A stretch of DNA of 64,000 bases, taken from assembly GCA_013396635.1 (NCBI GenBank), contig WBMW01003831.1, positions 139,859 through 203,858 on the forward strand, given 5' to 3'. Below are positions 24,876-35,984 of the stretch, piece after piece. Each line of letters starts with the position of its first letter. The stretch's first letter is position 1. The DNA is from Penelope pileata. Lineage: Eukaryota > Chordata > Aves > Galliformes > Cracidae. A model generated the notes under the pieces. It saw only the letters and a list, made by a program, of their open reading frames with translations. It was not told where the DNA came from and searched no databases. The position numbers and the translations under genes were made by a program.

Positions 24876-26944
24876 CTGTTTTTTTTGGCTCTTAGATGTT
24901 CTAGTTATAATCAAAACTGGGAATACAAAGGGAAAAAAAGAGGTGAAATGATCTGAGGAAGTTCATTCTTCTTAAGCAGATAAGCACTGCATAAAACAAA
25001 AAAAAAAAAGAAACAAAAAAAAAAGAAAAAAAGAAATACTGAGATATTAGTATCACCACATTAAGCTACCTAGCAGTCCTCTCCAAAGGAAAGGAGTTTT
25101 AAAGAGGGATTTGAGGCAAAGTAATGAGACAGCTTTACAGGAAGTTCTCTTTAGATTTGGCAGCCAGCAACACAAAGAAGCTAGTCTGGGAATTTAAAAG
25201 GGGACAGTGGGAGCTAATATTTTGTTGTAAATTGAAGTAGGTGTTAAGAGCCTTGCCTCTGAAAGCTGGCAGTGTTCTTATTTGATAACATAAAGGAAGA
25301 TACAGTAAAAAGATTTCAAGGACGAGATACATTAAGAGATACATGAAATATCCCTAAACTGTGAAGTAGGAATATTCTTGTGCTACTGTTCCTGAATAAA
25401 CATTAGGGGAGCAAGTGCATCTTTATAGGAGCAGAGAAAAGGATACTACATCCTTTTAAATGTCAGGAGAGGAGCTCTGCAGAGAAGGACCTGAGTGTCC
25501 TGGTGGACAACAGGTTGGCTGTGAGCCAACAGTGTGCCCTGGTGGCCAAGAAGGCCAATGGTATCCTGGGGAACACTAAAAAGAGCATGGCCAACAGGTC
25601 AAGGAGGTGATCCTCCCCCACTACTCTGCCCTGGTCAGGCCTCACCTGGAGTGCTGTGTCCGGTTCTGGGCTCCCCAGTACAAAAAAGACAGTGATCTCT
25701 TAGAAAGAATCAAGCAGAGGGCAACAAAGATGATGAAGGGCCTGGAGCATCTCCCCTACGACGAAAGGCTGAGTGACCTGTGTCTGTTCAGCCTGGAGAA
25801 AAGAAGACTGAGAGGGGATCTGACCAATGTTTATAAATATCTAAAGTGTGGGAGGCAAAGAGATGCAGCCAGAATCTTTTTAGTGGTGTGCAGCAACAGG
25901 ACAAGGGGAAATGTCCACAATCTGGAACACAGGAAGTTCAGCACGAATATGCATAAGAAATTCTCCATGGTGCAGGTGATGGAGCACTGGAACAGGCTGC
26001 CCGGGGAGGTTGTGGAGTCTCCTTCTCTGGAGATATTCAAGACCCCATCTGGATGCTTACCTGTGTGACCTGCTGTAGGGAATCTGCTTTGGCAGGGAAG
26101 TTGGACTTGATCTCTAGAGATGCCTTCTAACCTCCACTATTCTGTGATTCAGTGGAAAAAGAAGAGTCTCGTGAAGTTTCAGCAAACTGCCTGGCTAGGA
26201 AGCATTATGTGTTGGAGATGCTATGTTTGTTAAATTTAGAAATAGTTCGGAAGATTTAGATGATATTCAGTTTAGGGACTTCAACCACACTAAAGTCCAC
26301 AGTTATTGAGAAGAACAAAGTAAGAAGATCTGTGGTGGAAAAATCTGTGATTCAGACAAACTAAGTTTGTATGATTAGTAAGTCATTCATGAAGGTGCCA
26401 GGTTAAAAGTTTATTTAGGACAAAAGGAGACAGAAGAGGGATATATTGGTAGATCTGTGAATCTTCAGCAAAGAGGTGATAAGGGGTTTTTTTTGTTCTA
26501 GTTGCAATTACACAGACAAAGTTGGAAGCCTTTAGTTTACTCACCAAAAGCAGAAGGATCCACCAGAGGATGTGTTAAAGAAATGAATGGAGAAGTAGGA
26601 GAAGCTGAGGAAAGCCAATCCTGAGGAATCCCAGAGAGATTTCAAGGGGAGCAGAAGCAGAAAGGCCAGAAGTTATGGTTATAGCAGTGAGTCTGAGATC
26701 TGGCAAAGCAGATGCCATTATATGTTGTGGAAAGAATGGTTTCATTTAAGGGTAGAGAAGGGAAGCCAGACTGGAAGAGCTCTAGGAAGAAAAAGTGTAA
26801 ACAGCACATTCAGAGGGCTTAGAGATGAAAGAACAACTGCAGATGGGCCAGTAGCTAGAGATGCAAGAAGGAGTCAAAAGTGTTCTATTTATGATGTGAG
26901 AGACTTAACATATGGTACAGCAAGCAGAAAAAAAAAAAAAAAAA
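24876..26944 (+). repeat. Duplicated 2.07-kb block, copy A (left contig end)
   Basis: Wherever I compared them, this block is identical to 27046-29113, with a constant offset of 2170. Copy A stops inside a run of 17 A immediately before the N run. Copy B starts immediately after it and continues through 16 A into unique sequence. Identical overlap at the two sides of a gap of about 100 N is the classic signature of two contigs that overlap but were not merged. It contains a CR1 (listed separately), A-rich stretches near 24987-25037, and no gene. Confidence 0.92.
25471..26153 (+). mobile_element. CR1 LINE, 5'-truncated, sense (copy A)
   Basis: Non-LTR retrotransposon CR1, coding the C-terminal end of the reverse-transcriptase polyprotein plus the 3' tail. 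Recognisable protein phrases are [59 protein letters not shown]. The upstream part ([24 protein letters not shown]) lies in a different frame from the 153-codon downstream part (25607-26068). A missing base near 25601-25606 relative to CR1 relatives explains the shift. The 3' end has a diverged 'ggacttgatctctagagatg' segment and the tail 'ctattctgtgattc'. No catalytic RT core or endonuclease remains, so it cannot move on its own. Confidence 0.96.
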
Positions 26945-27045
26945 NNNNNNNNNNNNNNNNNNNNNNNNNNNNNNNNNNNNNNNNNNNNNNNNNNNNNNNN
27001 NNNNNNNNNNNNNNNNNNNNNNNNNNNNNNNNNNNNNNNNNNNNN
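26945..27045. other. Assembly gap (run of N)
   Basis: About 100 consecutive N, the conventional placeholder for a gap of unknown size. It is bounded on the left by poly-A and on the right by the start of the second copy of the duplicated block. Confidence 0.99.
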
Positions 27046-29113
27046 CTGTTTTTTTTGGCTCTTAGATGTTCTAGTTATAATCAAAACTGGGAATACAAAG
27101 GGAAAAAAAGAGGTGAAATGATCTGAGGAAGTTCATTCTTCTTAAGCAGATAAGCACTGCATAAAACAAAAAAAAAAAAGAAACAAAAAAAAAAGAAAAA
27201 AAGAAATACTGAGATATTAGTATCACCACATTAAGCTACCTAGCAGTCCTCTCCAAAGGAAAGGAGTTTTAAAGAGGGATTTGAGGCAAAGTAATGAGAC
27301 AGCTTTACAGGAAGTTCTCTTTAGATTTGGCAGCCAGCAACACAAAGAAGCTAGTCTGGGAATTTAAAAGGGGACAGTGGGAGCTAATATTTTGTTGTAA
27401 ATTGAAGTAGGTGTTAAGAGCCTTGCCTCTGAAAGCTGGCAGTGTTCTTATTTGATAACATAAAGGAAGATACAGTAAAAAGATTTCAAGGACGAGATAC
27501 ATTAAGAGATACATGAAATATCCCTAAACTGTGAAGTAGGAATATTCTTGTGCTACTGTTCCTGAATAAACATTAGGGGAGCAAGTGCATCTTTATAGGA
27601 GCAGAGAAAAGGATACTACATCCTTTTAAATGTCAGGAGAGGAGCTCTGCAGAGAAGGACCTGAGTGTCCTGGTGGACAACAGGTTGGCTGTGAGCCAAC
27701 AGTGTGCCCTGGTGGCCAAGAAGGCCAATGGTATCCTGGGGAACACTAAAAAGAGCATGGCCAACAGGTCAAGGAGGTGATCCTCCCCCACTACTCTGCC
27801 CTGGTCAGGCCTCACCTGGAGTGCTGTGTCCGGTTCTGGGCTCCCCAGTACAAAAAAGACAGTGATCTCTTAGAAAGAATCAAGCAGAGGGCAACAAAGA
27901 TGATGAAGGGCCTGGAGCATCTCCCCTACGACGAAAGGCTGAGTGACCTGTGTCTGTTCAGCCTGGAGAAAAGAAGACTGAGAGGGGATCTGACCAATGT
28001 TTATAAATATCTAAAGTGTGGGAGGCAAAGAGATGCAGCCAGAATCTTTTTAGTGGTGTGCAGCAACAGGACAAGGGGAAATGTCCACAATCTGGAACAC
28101 AGGAAGTTCAGCACGAATATGCATAAGAAATTCTCCATGGTGCAGGTGATGGAGCACTGGAACAGGCTGCCCGGGGAGGTTGTGGAGTCTCCTTCTCTGG
28201 AGATATTCAAGACCCCATCTGGATGCTTACCTGTGTGACCTGCTGTAGGGAATCTGCTTTGGCAGGGAAGTTGGACTTGATCTCTAGAGATGCCTTCTAA
28301 CCTCCACTATTCTGTGATTCAGTGGAAAAAGAAGAGTCTCGTGAAGTTTCAGCAAACTGCCTGGCTAGGAAGCATTATGTGTTGGAGATGCTATGTTTGT
28401 TAAATTTAGAAATAGTTCGGAAGATTTAGATGATATTCAGTTTAGGGACTTCAACCACACTAAAGTCCACAGTTATTGAGAAGAACAAAGTAAGAAGATC
28501 TGTGGTGGAAAAATCTGTGATTCAGACAAACTAAGTTTGTATGATTAGTAAGTCATTCATGAAGGTGCCAGGTTAAAAGTTTATTTAGGACAAAAGGAGA
28601 CAGAAGAGGGATATATTGGTAGATCTGTGAATCTTCAGCAAAGAGGTGATAAGGGGTTTTTTTTGTTCTAGTTGCAATTACACAGACAAAGTTGGAAGCC
28701 TTTAGTTTACTCACCAAAAGCAGAAGGATCCACCAGAGGATGTGTTAAAGAAATGAATGGAGAAGTAGGAGAAGCTGAGGAAAGCCAATCCTGAGGAATC
28801 CCAGAGAGATTTCAAGGGGAGCAGAAGCAGAAAGGCCAGAAGTTATGGTTATAGCAGTGAGTCTGAGATCTGGCAAAGCAGATGCCATTATATGTTGTGG
28901 AAAGAATGGTTTCATTTAAGGGTAGAGAAGGGAAGCCAGACTGGAAGAGCTCTAGGAAGAAAAAGTGTAAACAGCACATTCAGAGGGCTTAGAGATGAAA
29001 GAACAACTGCAGATGGGCCAGTAGCTAGAGATGCAAGAAGGAGTCAAAAGTGTTCTATTTATGATGTGAGAGACTTAACATATGGTACAGCAAGCAGAAA
29101 AAAAAAAAAAAAA
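27046..29113 (+). repeat. Duplicated 2.07-kb block, copy B (right contig start)
   Basis: Second copy of 24876-26944. All frames and the CR1 it contains are the same, with no difference noticed other than poly-A length (16 versus 17). Sequence after 29113 is unique and continues the locus, so this copy is the one joined to the downstream region. Confidence 0.92.
27641..28323 (+). mobile_element. CR1 LINE, 5'-truncated, sense (copy B)
   Basis: The same element as at 25471-26153, with the same frame break (near 27771-27776) and the same 153-codon remnant (27777-28238). Two independent insertions would not share the frameshift, both breakpoints and all flanking DNA. It is therefore the same insertion represented twice. 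Confidence 0.96.
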
Positions 29114-30887
29114 CTAGAAACTGAAAACAACAAACAAGAGGAGATCAAAAGGTTAAGGAGTAAGGGGAGGGGGGAGAATGGGCATATGGGAGATGAAGGG
29201 TAAGAGAAGGCAGGCAGAAAACAGGATTTGAAAAGAGCAGATGAAGTATGTCTGCAGCTGTGATGAGGGAGAAGCAGAAGGTGATGAGGAGATGGGTGGA
29301 ATCACAGGATTAGGATACAGTTAAATTTGAGGTAATGCAACTGTGCAGTCAGACCGGCAGCAGAACTGAAAAAGTAGAGAATTGAGTGGTAATGAGGTGA
29401 GTGTAATGAGCTGTTTCAGATGCAGTAAAAATAATGGTCTTCATACTCTTTAATTTCAAACTTCTCCTAGAGTTACAAAAGCCCGTATCAGAAGAGTCAT
29501 CCTTCAGGACAGAACGGATGCCTCATTATAGTATCAGATCAGAATTAACCAGCTTGTTAAAAGGCCATGTTATACAATAATGAGCAGATTTATAGTATTC
29601 ATGAAATTACAGAAAACTCTGAAATTAGCATATATATTTTTATGACATGCATATTTTAGTCACCAAGTTATTTTGTGAAGTGTAAGCTTAGTCTGAATGA
29701 AAGCAATAGAAACATTTCCAGTAAAATATTTCCAGTTGAATACTGTGATATTTCCCCACATGGAAGACCCAGCCCTCTCTTTCCATAGCACAGTGTACCT
29801 TAGTGAGGACTGAGAGCCCTACAGCGCACACGTGCAGCAGCTGCAAGGCTAATGCAAATCACAGAAGGCAGCGACTATGACCATAGAGCGAGATACAGAC
29901 ACCACTAGCCATGTTGGCTGCATAATGAACCAAATCAGGAAACCAATCCAGGCTAAAATTAACCCAGCAGAACGTTTATTTTTAAAGTGATTTGTTTCCC
30001 AATAATCTTCACTGACTAGCTGCAAAAATGCTAGCACTTGCAGAGGGAAGGGGATGGATGGGATGGCAGCAGTGGGAAAAGTAGGGGAGAGTCTCCTTTT
30101 AGTGTAGTCTTGGCTTTTTCTGTTTCTCCCTGAGGACTAAACTACTTTGCATAGAGAGACTGAATAACTGCATAATTTTAGCTCAGCCTTAAATGAGTAA
30201 AATTATATTGCACATAAGTCTTCCAACTTCTCTAGCGTACCCTGGGCTCTCAATGTACAATGTGTTAGACTTCTTTGCAACAGAGGAGGCAGTTTATACC
30301 TGGCACAAGTGAAAGTGATCCCAAGCCTCTTAAATAGTCAGTTTACACTCATACCACTCATACTCAGACATCCTTTTTTTTTTTTTTTTGATCATCCTTA
30401 ATTTCCTTAGCTTACAATGTTCTTTCTCATATGCCTTCAAATAATTCCTCTTTCCTTGATGTTTTTTTCACTCCTTCCAAACTTTAGATGGGAGCCATGC
30501 CCTCATGCTCTTTGTTTTGTCTAAGTGCCAGTACTGTTTCTTTCCACCTTTCAATACAAAGGCACTCAGGATTGAACACAGTTGTATCTAACTTGCTATA
30601 CATAAGTTCCTCTATATCCCATCTAATCTATCATTTCTTCTTTCCAAGTATCTGCTCCCTGCTGAATTCTCTGAATTTATAAGCTATTGGTTAGACCTTG
30701 TTTGTAGGGAAAGTAGGAATCAAAGATGATCAGTTAACTCATGCCTTCCAGCAGGCTTGGGGTCAAAAGTTGTTCTAATTTCTTGCCAGTAAGAACAGGC
30801 AGTGGGGATTGTTAGCACGCACACAGACTGCACCGCTGGAGAACATCGTCTGAAATGTGTTCTGGTGGAGGCTGCTTCGGAAAAGCT

Positions 30888-30914
30888 CAGAATTTGCTAA
30901 TGCAGCAAATTCTG
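30888..30914. repeat. 11-bp inverted repeat, 5-nt loop
   Basis: 'cagaatttgct' (30888-30898) and 'agcaaattctg' (30904-30914) are exact complements. Potential hairpin; no associated element recognised. Confidence 0.85.
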
Positions 30915-32864
30915 TGAAAAGTGACCCATAGAAATATACTGTTTTGAATTTGAAACCATCCTAGAGCCAGGGTGCAATTAGAAGATGGGAAAAAAATATC
31001 GCCCTGGAATATCTAGGACCTAGTGATCTGAAAGGTTTGGAAAGGGGCTCAAATTGATTCTCACACTTCCTAGATGTATCTAGACTAAATTTCTCTCCTT
31101 TTTTTCCCTTGTTCCATCAGCACAATTATTTACGTGAACGCTAATGGCTGTGGAAAGATTATGGGAAAGACTTGGTTTGCAGTTCAGTGGACAAGGTGCT
31201 TATCCAGACTTATCCAGAACTCTCAAGTCCAAAATCTAGCCATTGGTCTAGCAGGCCTTCTCAAATAGCACCTCTTTTCTAAGTCAATTTCTTGGAAAAC
31301 AAAAATGGGACAATGGTTTTTTGCTCTGATTTCAGACAAAAATAGATGTTGGTAGATCTAAATCTTTCACAAAAAAAAAGGACTGTTTGTATTTTAACAA
31401 GCCCTTCCTGGACCTCTCAGTTAGGAACCTTGTTTGAAAATGCTAACCCATGAAACTGTGTTTGCTTCATGAGTGAGAAAGTCTGCCCAATGGGTGAGCT
31501 CTGCTGCTGATTGCAGAACTGATCTGTTGGTTTATAGTCTGTTTAATAAAGCTTTCAGAATGAAGTAATTTTGCACTTTTAGTAATCTAAATTTAAGAAT
31601 ATTAACTTTCTCATGAGAAATGGCTTAAGTTCATGCTTCTTACAGATCTTGTTTCCCTTTTCAGCTTGCAAATCAAAAACATTCACTGATTTCTCTGTGC
31701 CTTCATGTAAATGTTGATAAGTGAGGTGTCACTCTTTACAAACTGTGGAGAACAGAGATATAGCTCTGGAGAGCCCCTTTTTTCAAAAAAGAAAAAAAAA
31801 AGAAAAAAAGACTACAGGGAAATGGCCTTCTGGTTCATGAAATTAATGAACAGGCAGAATGATTTGTGAAAAACAACTGTTTTATAGGACCACCACCTGC
31901 AGTATGGGCTGAATCCCACAATGTGGAAAAAATCCAGAACATCATTTCAGATTAATTTCTTGACATTTCAACTTTGTCCTGCACCCCATCCACCAACACA
32001 GAACATATTCAAGAGTAACAAAGATATTTCTGGCGACACACTGCAGCCATGGGAAATTGGAACGCAAGTCATGCCATATCTACTGACAGCTCATAAAGTA
32101 CTCCACAGCAGTGCAGAAGATGTATTTTCTATGCCTGAAGATCATGTAGCTTGGTCTGGGTTTTACTAAATAGTACTGAACTTTTGGCTGTTTATTCCCA
32201 ACTCTGTGATGTAAGCTGGCCTCCCTGGAAGCCAGACTCCAAGTGCAGCCACCATTCTGTACACACACATTGCATGGAAAGAGTTACCTAGTAATAAGAA
32301 ACATCTGAAACTCTGAGATCAATTCCCCCTTCTCCCTCCCTAGGTGTTCCTTCGTGGTTGTGATTTGTGCACAAGCCTATAGAAAATGCTGCATATACAA
32401 GCCAAGACATACAAAGACTTTGAGGCTCCCAGAAGCATCTAACCTTGGGTTCCTAAAAAAGAATGGGGAATCTAAATACCTTTGTAGGTCTGGCCTGCAG
32501 TACCCAATACGAATGTAGGGAGGGGAAGGGAGTGAGGTTTCATATTGCTGCTCACCGGCCAGCGAGCACTCTGAACTTTCAGCCCAAATGGTTTCTGGAA
32601 TCTTTTGGCATTCAGCTAGCGCAGCCTTTATTACACAGATGCGTTCAATTGCTTTGTGTACAATTAATGTCTTAGCACTCACAAAACTGACCATTGGTTG
32701 AGAATCCACTTTATTTTAGAGCTTCTCTTATCCCAAGATACTCTTTAAAATGTTTCACCCCAAAGCCTTAACACAGAATTCCTTTTCTTAAACTTTCTCT
32801 TATGGGCTGCATGTTTTCTTTTTCAAAACAAAACAAACACATTCACAAGATCTTTAACTGGTAG

Positions 32865-32930
32865 TGGACTTTGGCCTAACTCCATTGACAACAGTGTAGT
32901 TACACTGTTTTCATCAGTTTAGGATTAAAA
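32865..32930. repeat. Possible very old amniote interspersed repeat
   Basis: 'aactccattgacaacagtgt', 'agttacactg' and 'cagtttaggat' resemble a degenerate palindromic repeat found across amniotes, whose usual phrases are 'aactccattgacttcagtgg' and 'agttacac'. Recognition is from memory, and the copy is short and diverged. Confidence 0.3.
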
Positions 32931-33139
32931 CCATTCCACCCACAATTACACATTCTTTTTTGAGATAAGTGGGTTGCTGCATCAGAAAATGATTTGAAGA
33001 TTAAGACGATTTCCTATGTCTTGAAAATTCCATCCCAAAGACCTTACTCAGACCTTCATTTCCATTGGAGCTTCATGAGATTAGTTTTCACCTTTTTCTC
33101 TTGATACCAACACACCTGCTCACACTTGCAATTCCCTAT

Positions 33140-33235
33140 CCCTTGAAATCATCAGCAACTTTAGCAGGAGAGTTATTCAGTTCCCCTATATGTGTAATAT
33201 CATTCATCTCAATAAAAATGCCATAGAGACCTGGT
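33140..33235 (-). mobile_element. Possible ancient CR1/L3-like fragment, antisense
   Basis: 'aatcatcagcaactttagca', then 'ctcaataaaaatgcc', then 'gacctggtc' parallels the antisense CR1/L3 order (tcatcagcaaacttg..., cattaataaaaatatt..., actggtccc). The match is weak and degraded. Confidence 0.22.
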
Positions 33236-35546
33236 CATCTTAGAGGTTCCTATTGGAACTACATCCGTATTTTTTTAGCAATGTATCTTTTCCATTAATT
33301 TTTCACCTCTTTGTATGCTTATTACATTTCCTTACTTTGTTTATGGAAAAGTTATACAGGCAACATCCGTCACTTCCTAAAATCAGAGTATATCAAATCA
33401 TCTGCTTTCCTCTCAGTCATTGAATCTGTTCTGTCAGCAAAAGAAACAGAACTTGCTTTCTGACATTATTTTTGTATCAACCCATGCCAGGCATTTTGGG
33501 TTGTTTTTTCCCCCCTATCTTATTTGTTTACTCACAGAACATGTATTTCAGATGAGGGACTCCTTGTTGCAGCATCATGCACGTGTTAAAGACTACATGC
33601 ATCCAAGAGGCAATCAGACGCCATAATGATAAATAAATCCTTTGAAAGCTACGAAATACAAAGGAATACCTGAGCCACAAATTGCTAAAGATTGGAAAAG
33701 TATGCTGAAAAACTGTAATCATATACATATTTTAGTCTTTTCCTTAGGTACCTATTATTGGCCATTGTAGGGGAAAATATAGAGACATAAATGAACCTTC
33801 GGTCTAATTCAGGAAAGACTAGTCCTGTCGTATGTTTTGATTATTTAATAGTATGTCCCAATATTTTCTATGAGCTGAATTTAAGCTAAGCAGTCAGTAA
33901 GATGGACAATCTCCTTGCCCTTTTCCAGTTTCTGTTCCCCACAAGTTCTCAGATTAATCCCTGGTGTTTCATGGATTGCTTCTGCCAGAGCTTTGAATAC
34001 TTAGAAACGAGATGTAGTGGACCCTTCTGATTTGAATACAAGTATCACATATATTTGCCTTAGATTTTTCTTTATATTGCTCTGTTTTCTTATCCTTTCA
34101 TAAAAATTTCCTTTATTATCTTCTCCTAATTTACTCACTTAGCTTTTCTGATACCTTTTATGTCCTCCTTTTTACAATTCATATTTCATCTTAGCTATTA
34201 TACCATTTTCTACATCCATCCATCCTTATTTATATTTATTTGTTTTTATTGTTCACCCAATTCCTTTCTGACTTTTTGGTCTTTAAAGTCCTCTTAATGC
34301 ATTCAGTTTTATCTCTTCATGTATTTCTTAACTCAGTTTTGGAAATTATTTCCTATTTTATTTTTATTTGAAATCACAAAACAATTTTTACTCTCTTTTA
34401 GATTAAATGGACTTTTCTCATTGATTTCAGGGAGCAGGAAGATAAATATGCTTTTTCTCCTTACACTACACATATATGTAATATGTGCACTTGTCTGCAG
34501 TAATTACAAGCCACAGAACACGAGCTCACTTTGACAGAAATAAGAATGGGTCTTTGTGGCCAAGGAGCAAGGCTGGTCCACTGCCTTGGTTAATCCAAAC
34601 TAGCACAACCACTGCAGGACCATCTGTCTGTCAAAGTCTTTAAAGATTTCTGTTCACACACCCTATTCATGGGCCTTAGATTTCAGCAGTGCTGTACTGG
34701 TTCATCACATCATTGCGTCCTATGTTTGTTTTAGAACTTCTCTTTTCTGCACTATGTTACAGTACAAAATGTACCTGACAAACACAATTTTATCAGAAAG
34801 GTGAAAAGAAATCACAGATAAGTTTAAAATAGAATTTCATAGCATAATACTTTGAGTGTCAGTAGATATCCACCATTAAGTGGCTACATAAAAGTTTAGA
34901 ACACACAATTGTTCCTAAGTAGTTTGGAAGATAACTGTGTTCCTCTTTACTTTTTCAATGGCCTCCTATTAAGACTAGTGTTTGCAAAGGTTAACTAAAA
35001 GGTGTGTGCTCATCAGTTCTGTGTACTATACTCATATGTATAGGACACACAAGATGCTTCAAAATAGAAAAAAACAATTTAGATTCCAATTCTAACAATG
35101 ATCAAGCATGAGTGTACTGCTTCTAGAATGTTTGGCAGATCAAGGCCATCATGGGAAAAAAAAAAAAAAAACCATTCTTGAGACACCTAAAGAACTTAGA
35201 AAAATGTCCAATACAGAATTTTCTCTTTTTCTAAAGCTACACTTTACTCCTACATTTCTTTCTATCATAACGTAACTAGCTACCCTTGATAAAGGCAAAG
35301 AAAAGATATGCAAAGGAAAGGATAGCTTTGCAATAAATATTTATTTATTTCATGGTAGGGCTTTAGTAGCCTCTCTGTTCAGTGACTAGCATCTCCTACT
35401 ATCTCCCAAAAGCAGTCCCAGATTCAGAAAGTTCCAGTCTTAGAAGCAGTATGTTTCTACAAATTCTTATACGCTAATGCAATGAAATTTAAAGAAATAT
35501 GCATCTCTTATGTGGTCTGATCTTCAGCAGTGCAAAGTAAGAGGAA

Positions 35547-35984
35547 ATGTTTTATTCTTTACCTCCTGGAATAGGAGGTACTGAACTCTCTCACAACAGA
35601 AGTGTTTTAGAGCTTTCCCTGCCACGATTGCTGAGTGTCAAAATTCCTGCAATTCAGCAGCTTCCCACTGAGAATAACAGTTTTTTGCCCCAGTTGCCAT
35701 CATTGACACGTGAAGAAATGGCTGAAGGAAGGATGAGCCACTCTTCTCACTTTGAAGCAACTAAAACAACAGACTCAAGAATGTGCAAATCTTCTGGACT
35801 GCCCTTCCATCCAGTAGAGGAGACGGGAAGCTCAGCCCAGTGTCTCGGGTGGAATGACCACCCCTGGGCCAACCTGGTCTGGGAGCTGAGAGGAAATAAG
35901 GAGTCCAGGTGCTCCAATGCCTGCCCAGCACAAATTCAGTGTTTAGCAAATATTTGCTGTGCTATTTTCAAGGCAAGAACCTAA
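35547..35984 (+). other. 145-codon open frame, function unknown
   Basis: ATG-initiated frame of 145 codons in AT-rich surroundings. The product is serine- and cysteine-rich in places (SHSSHFEATKTTDSRM; SSAQCLGWNDHP), with no signal peptide, membrane segment or domain that I recognise. The second half overlaps a locally GC-richer patch (35800-35930) in which the minus strand is also open for 62 codons. No promoter, splice or poly-A evidence supports a gene. Chance is the leading explanation. Confidence 0.12.

Noticed and set aside
27046..29113. True segmental duplication carrying a second CR1 insertion
   Set aside because: Identity, the shared frameshift and the position on both sides of an N gap fit an unmerged contig overlap much better.
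32377..32709. 110-codon minus-strand frame and the opposing 70-codon plus-strand frame
   Set aside because: Both strands open over the same stretch, no splice or start support, no recognised domain.
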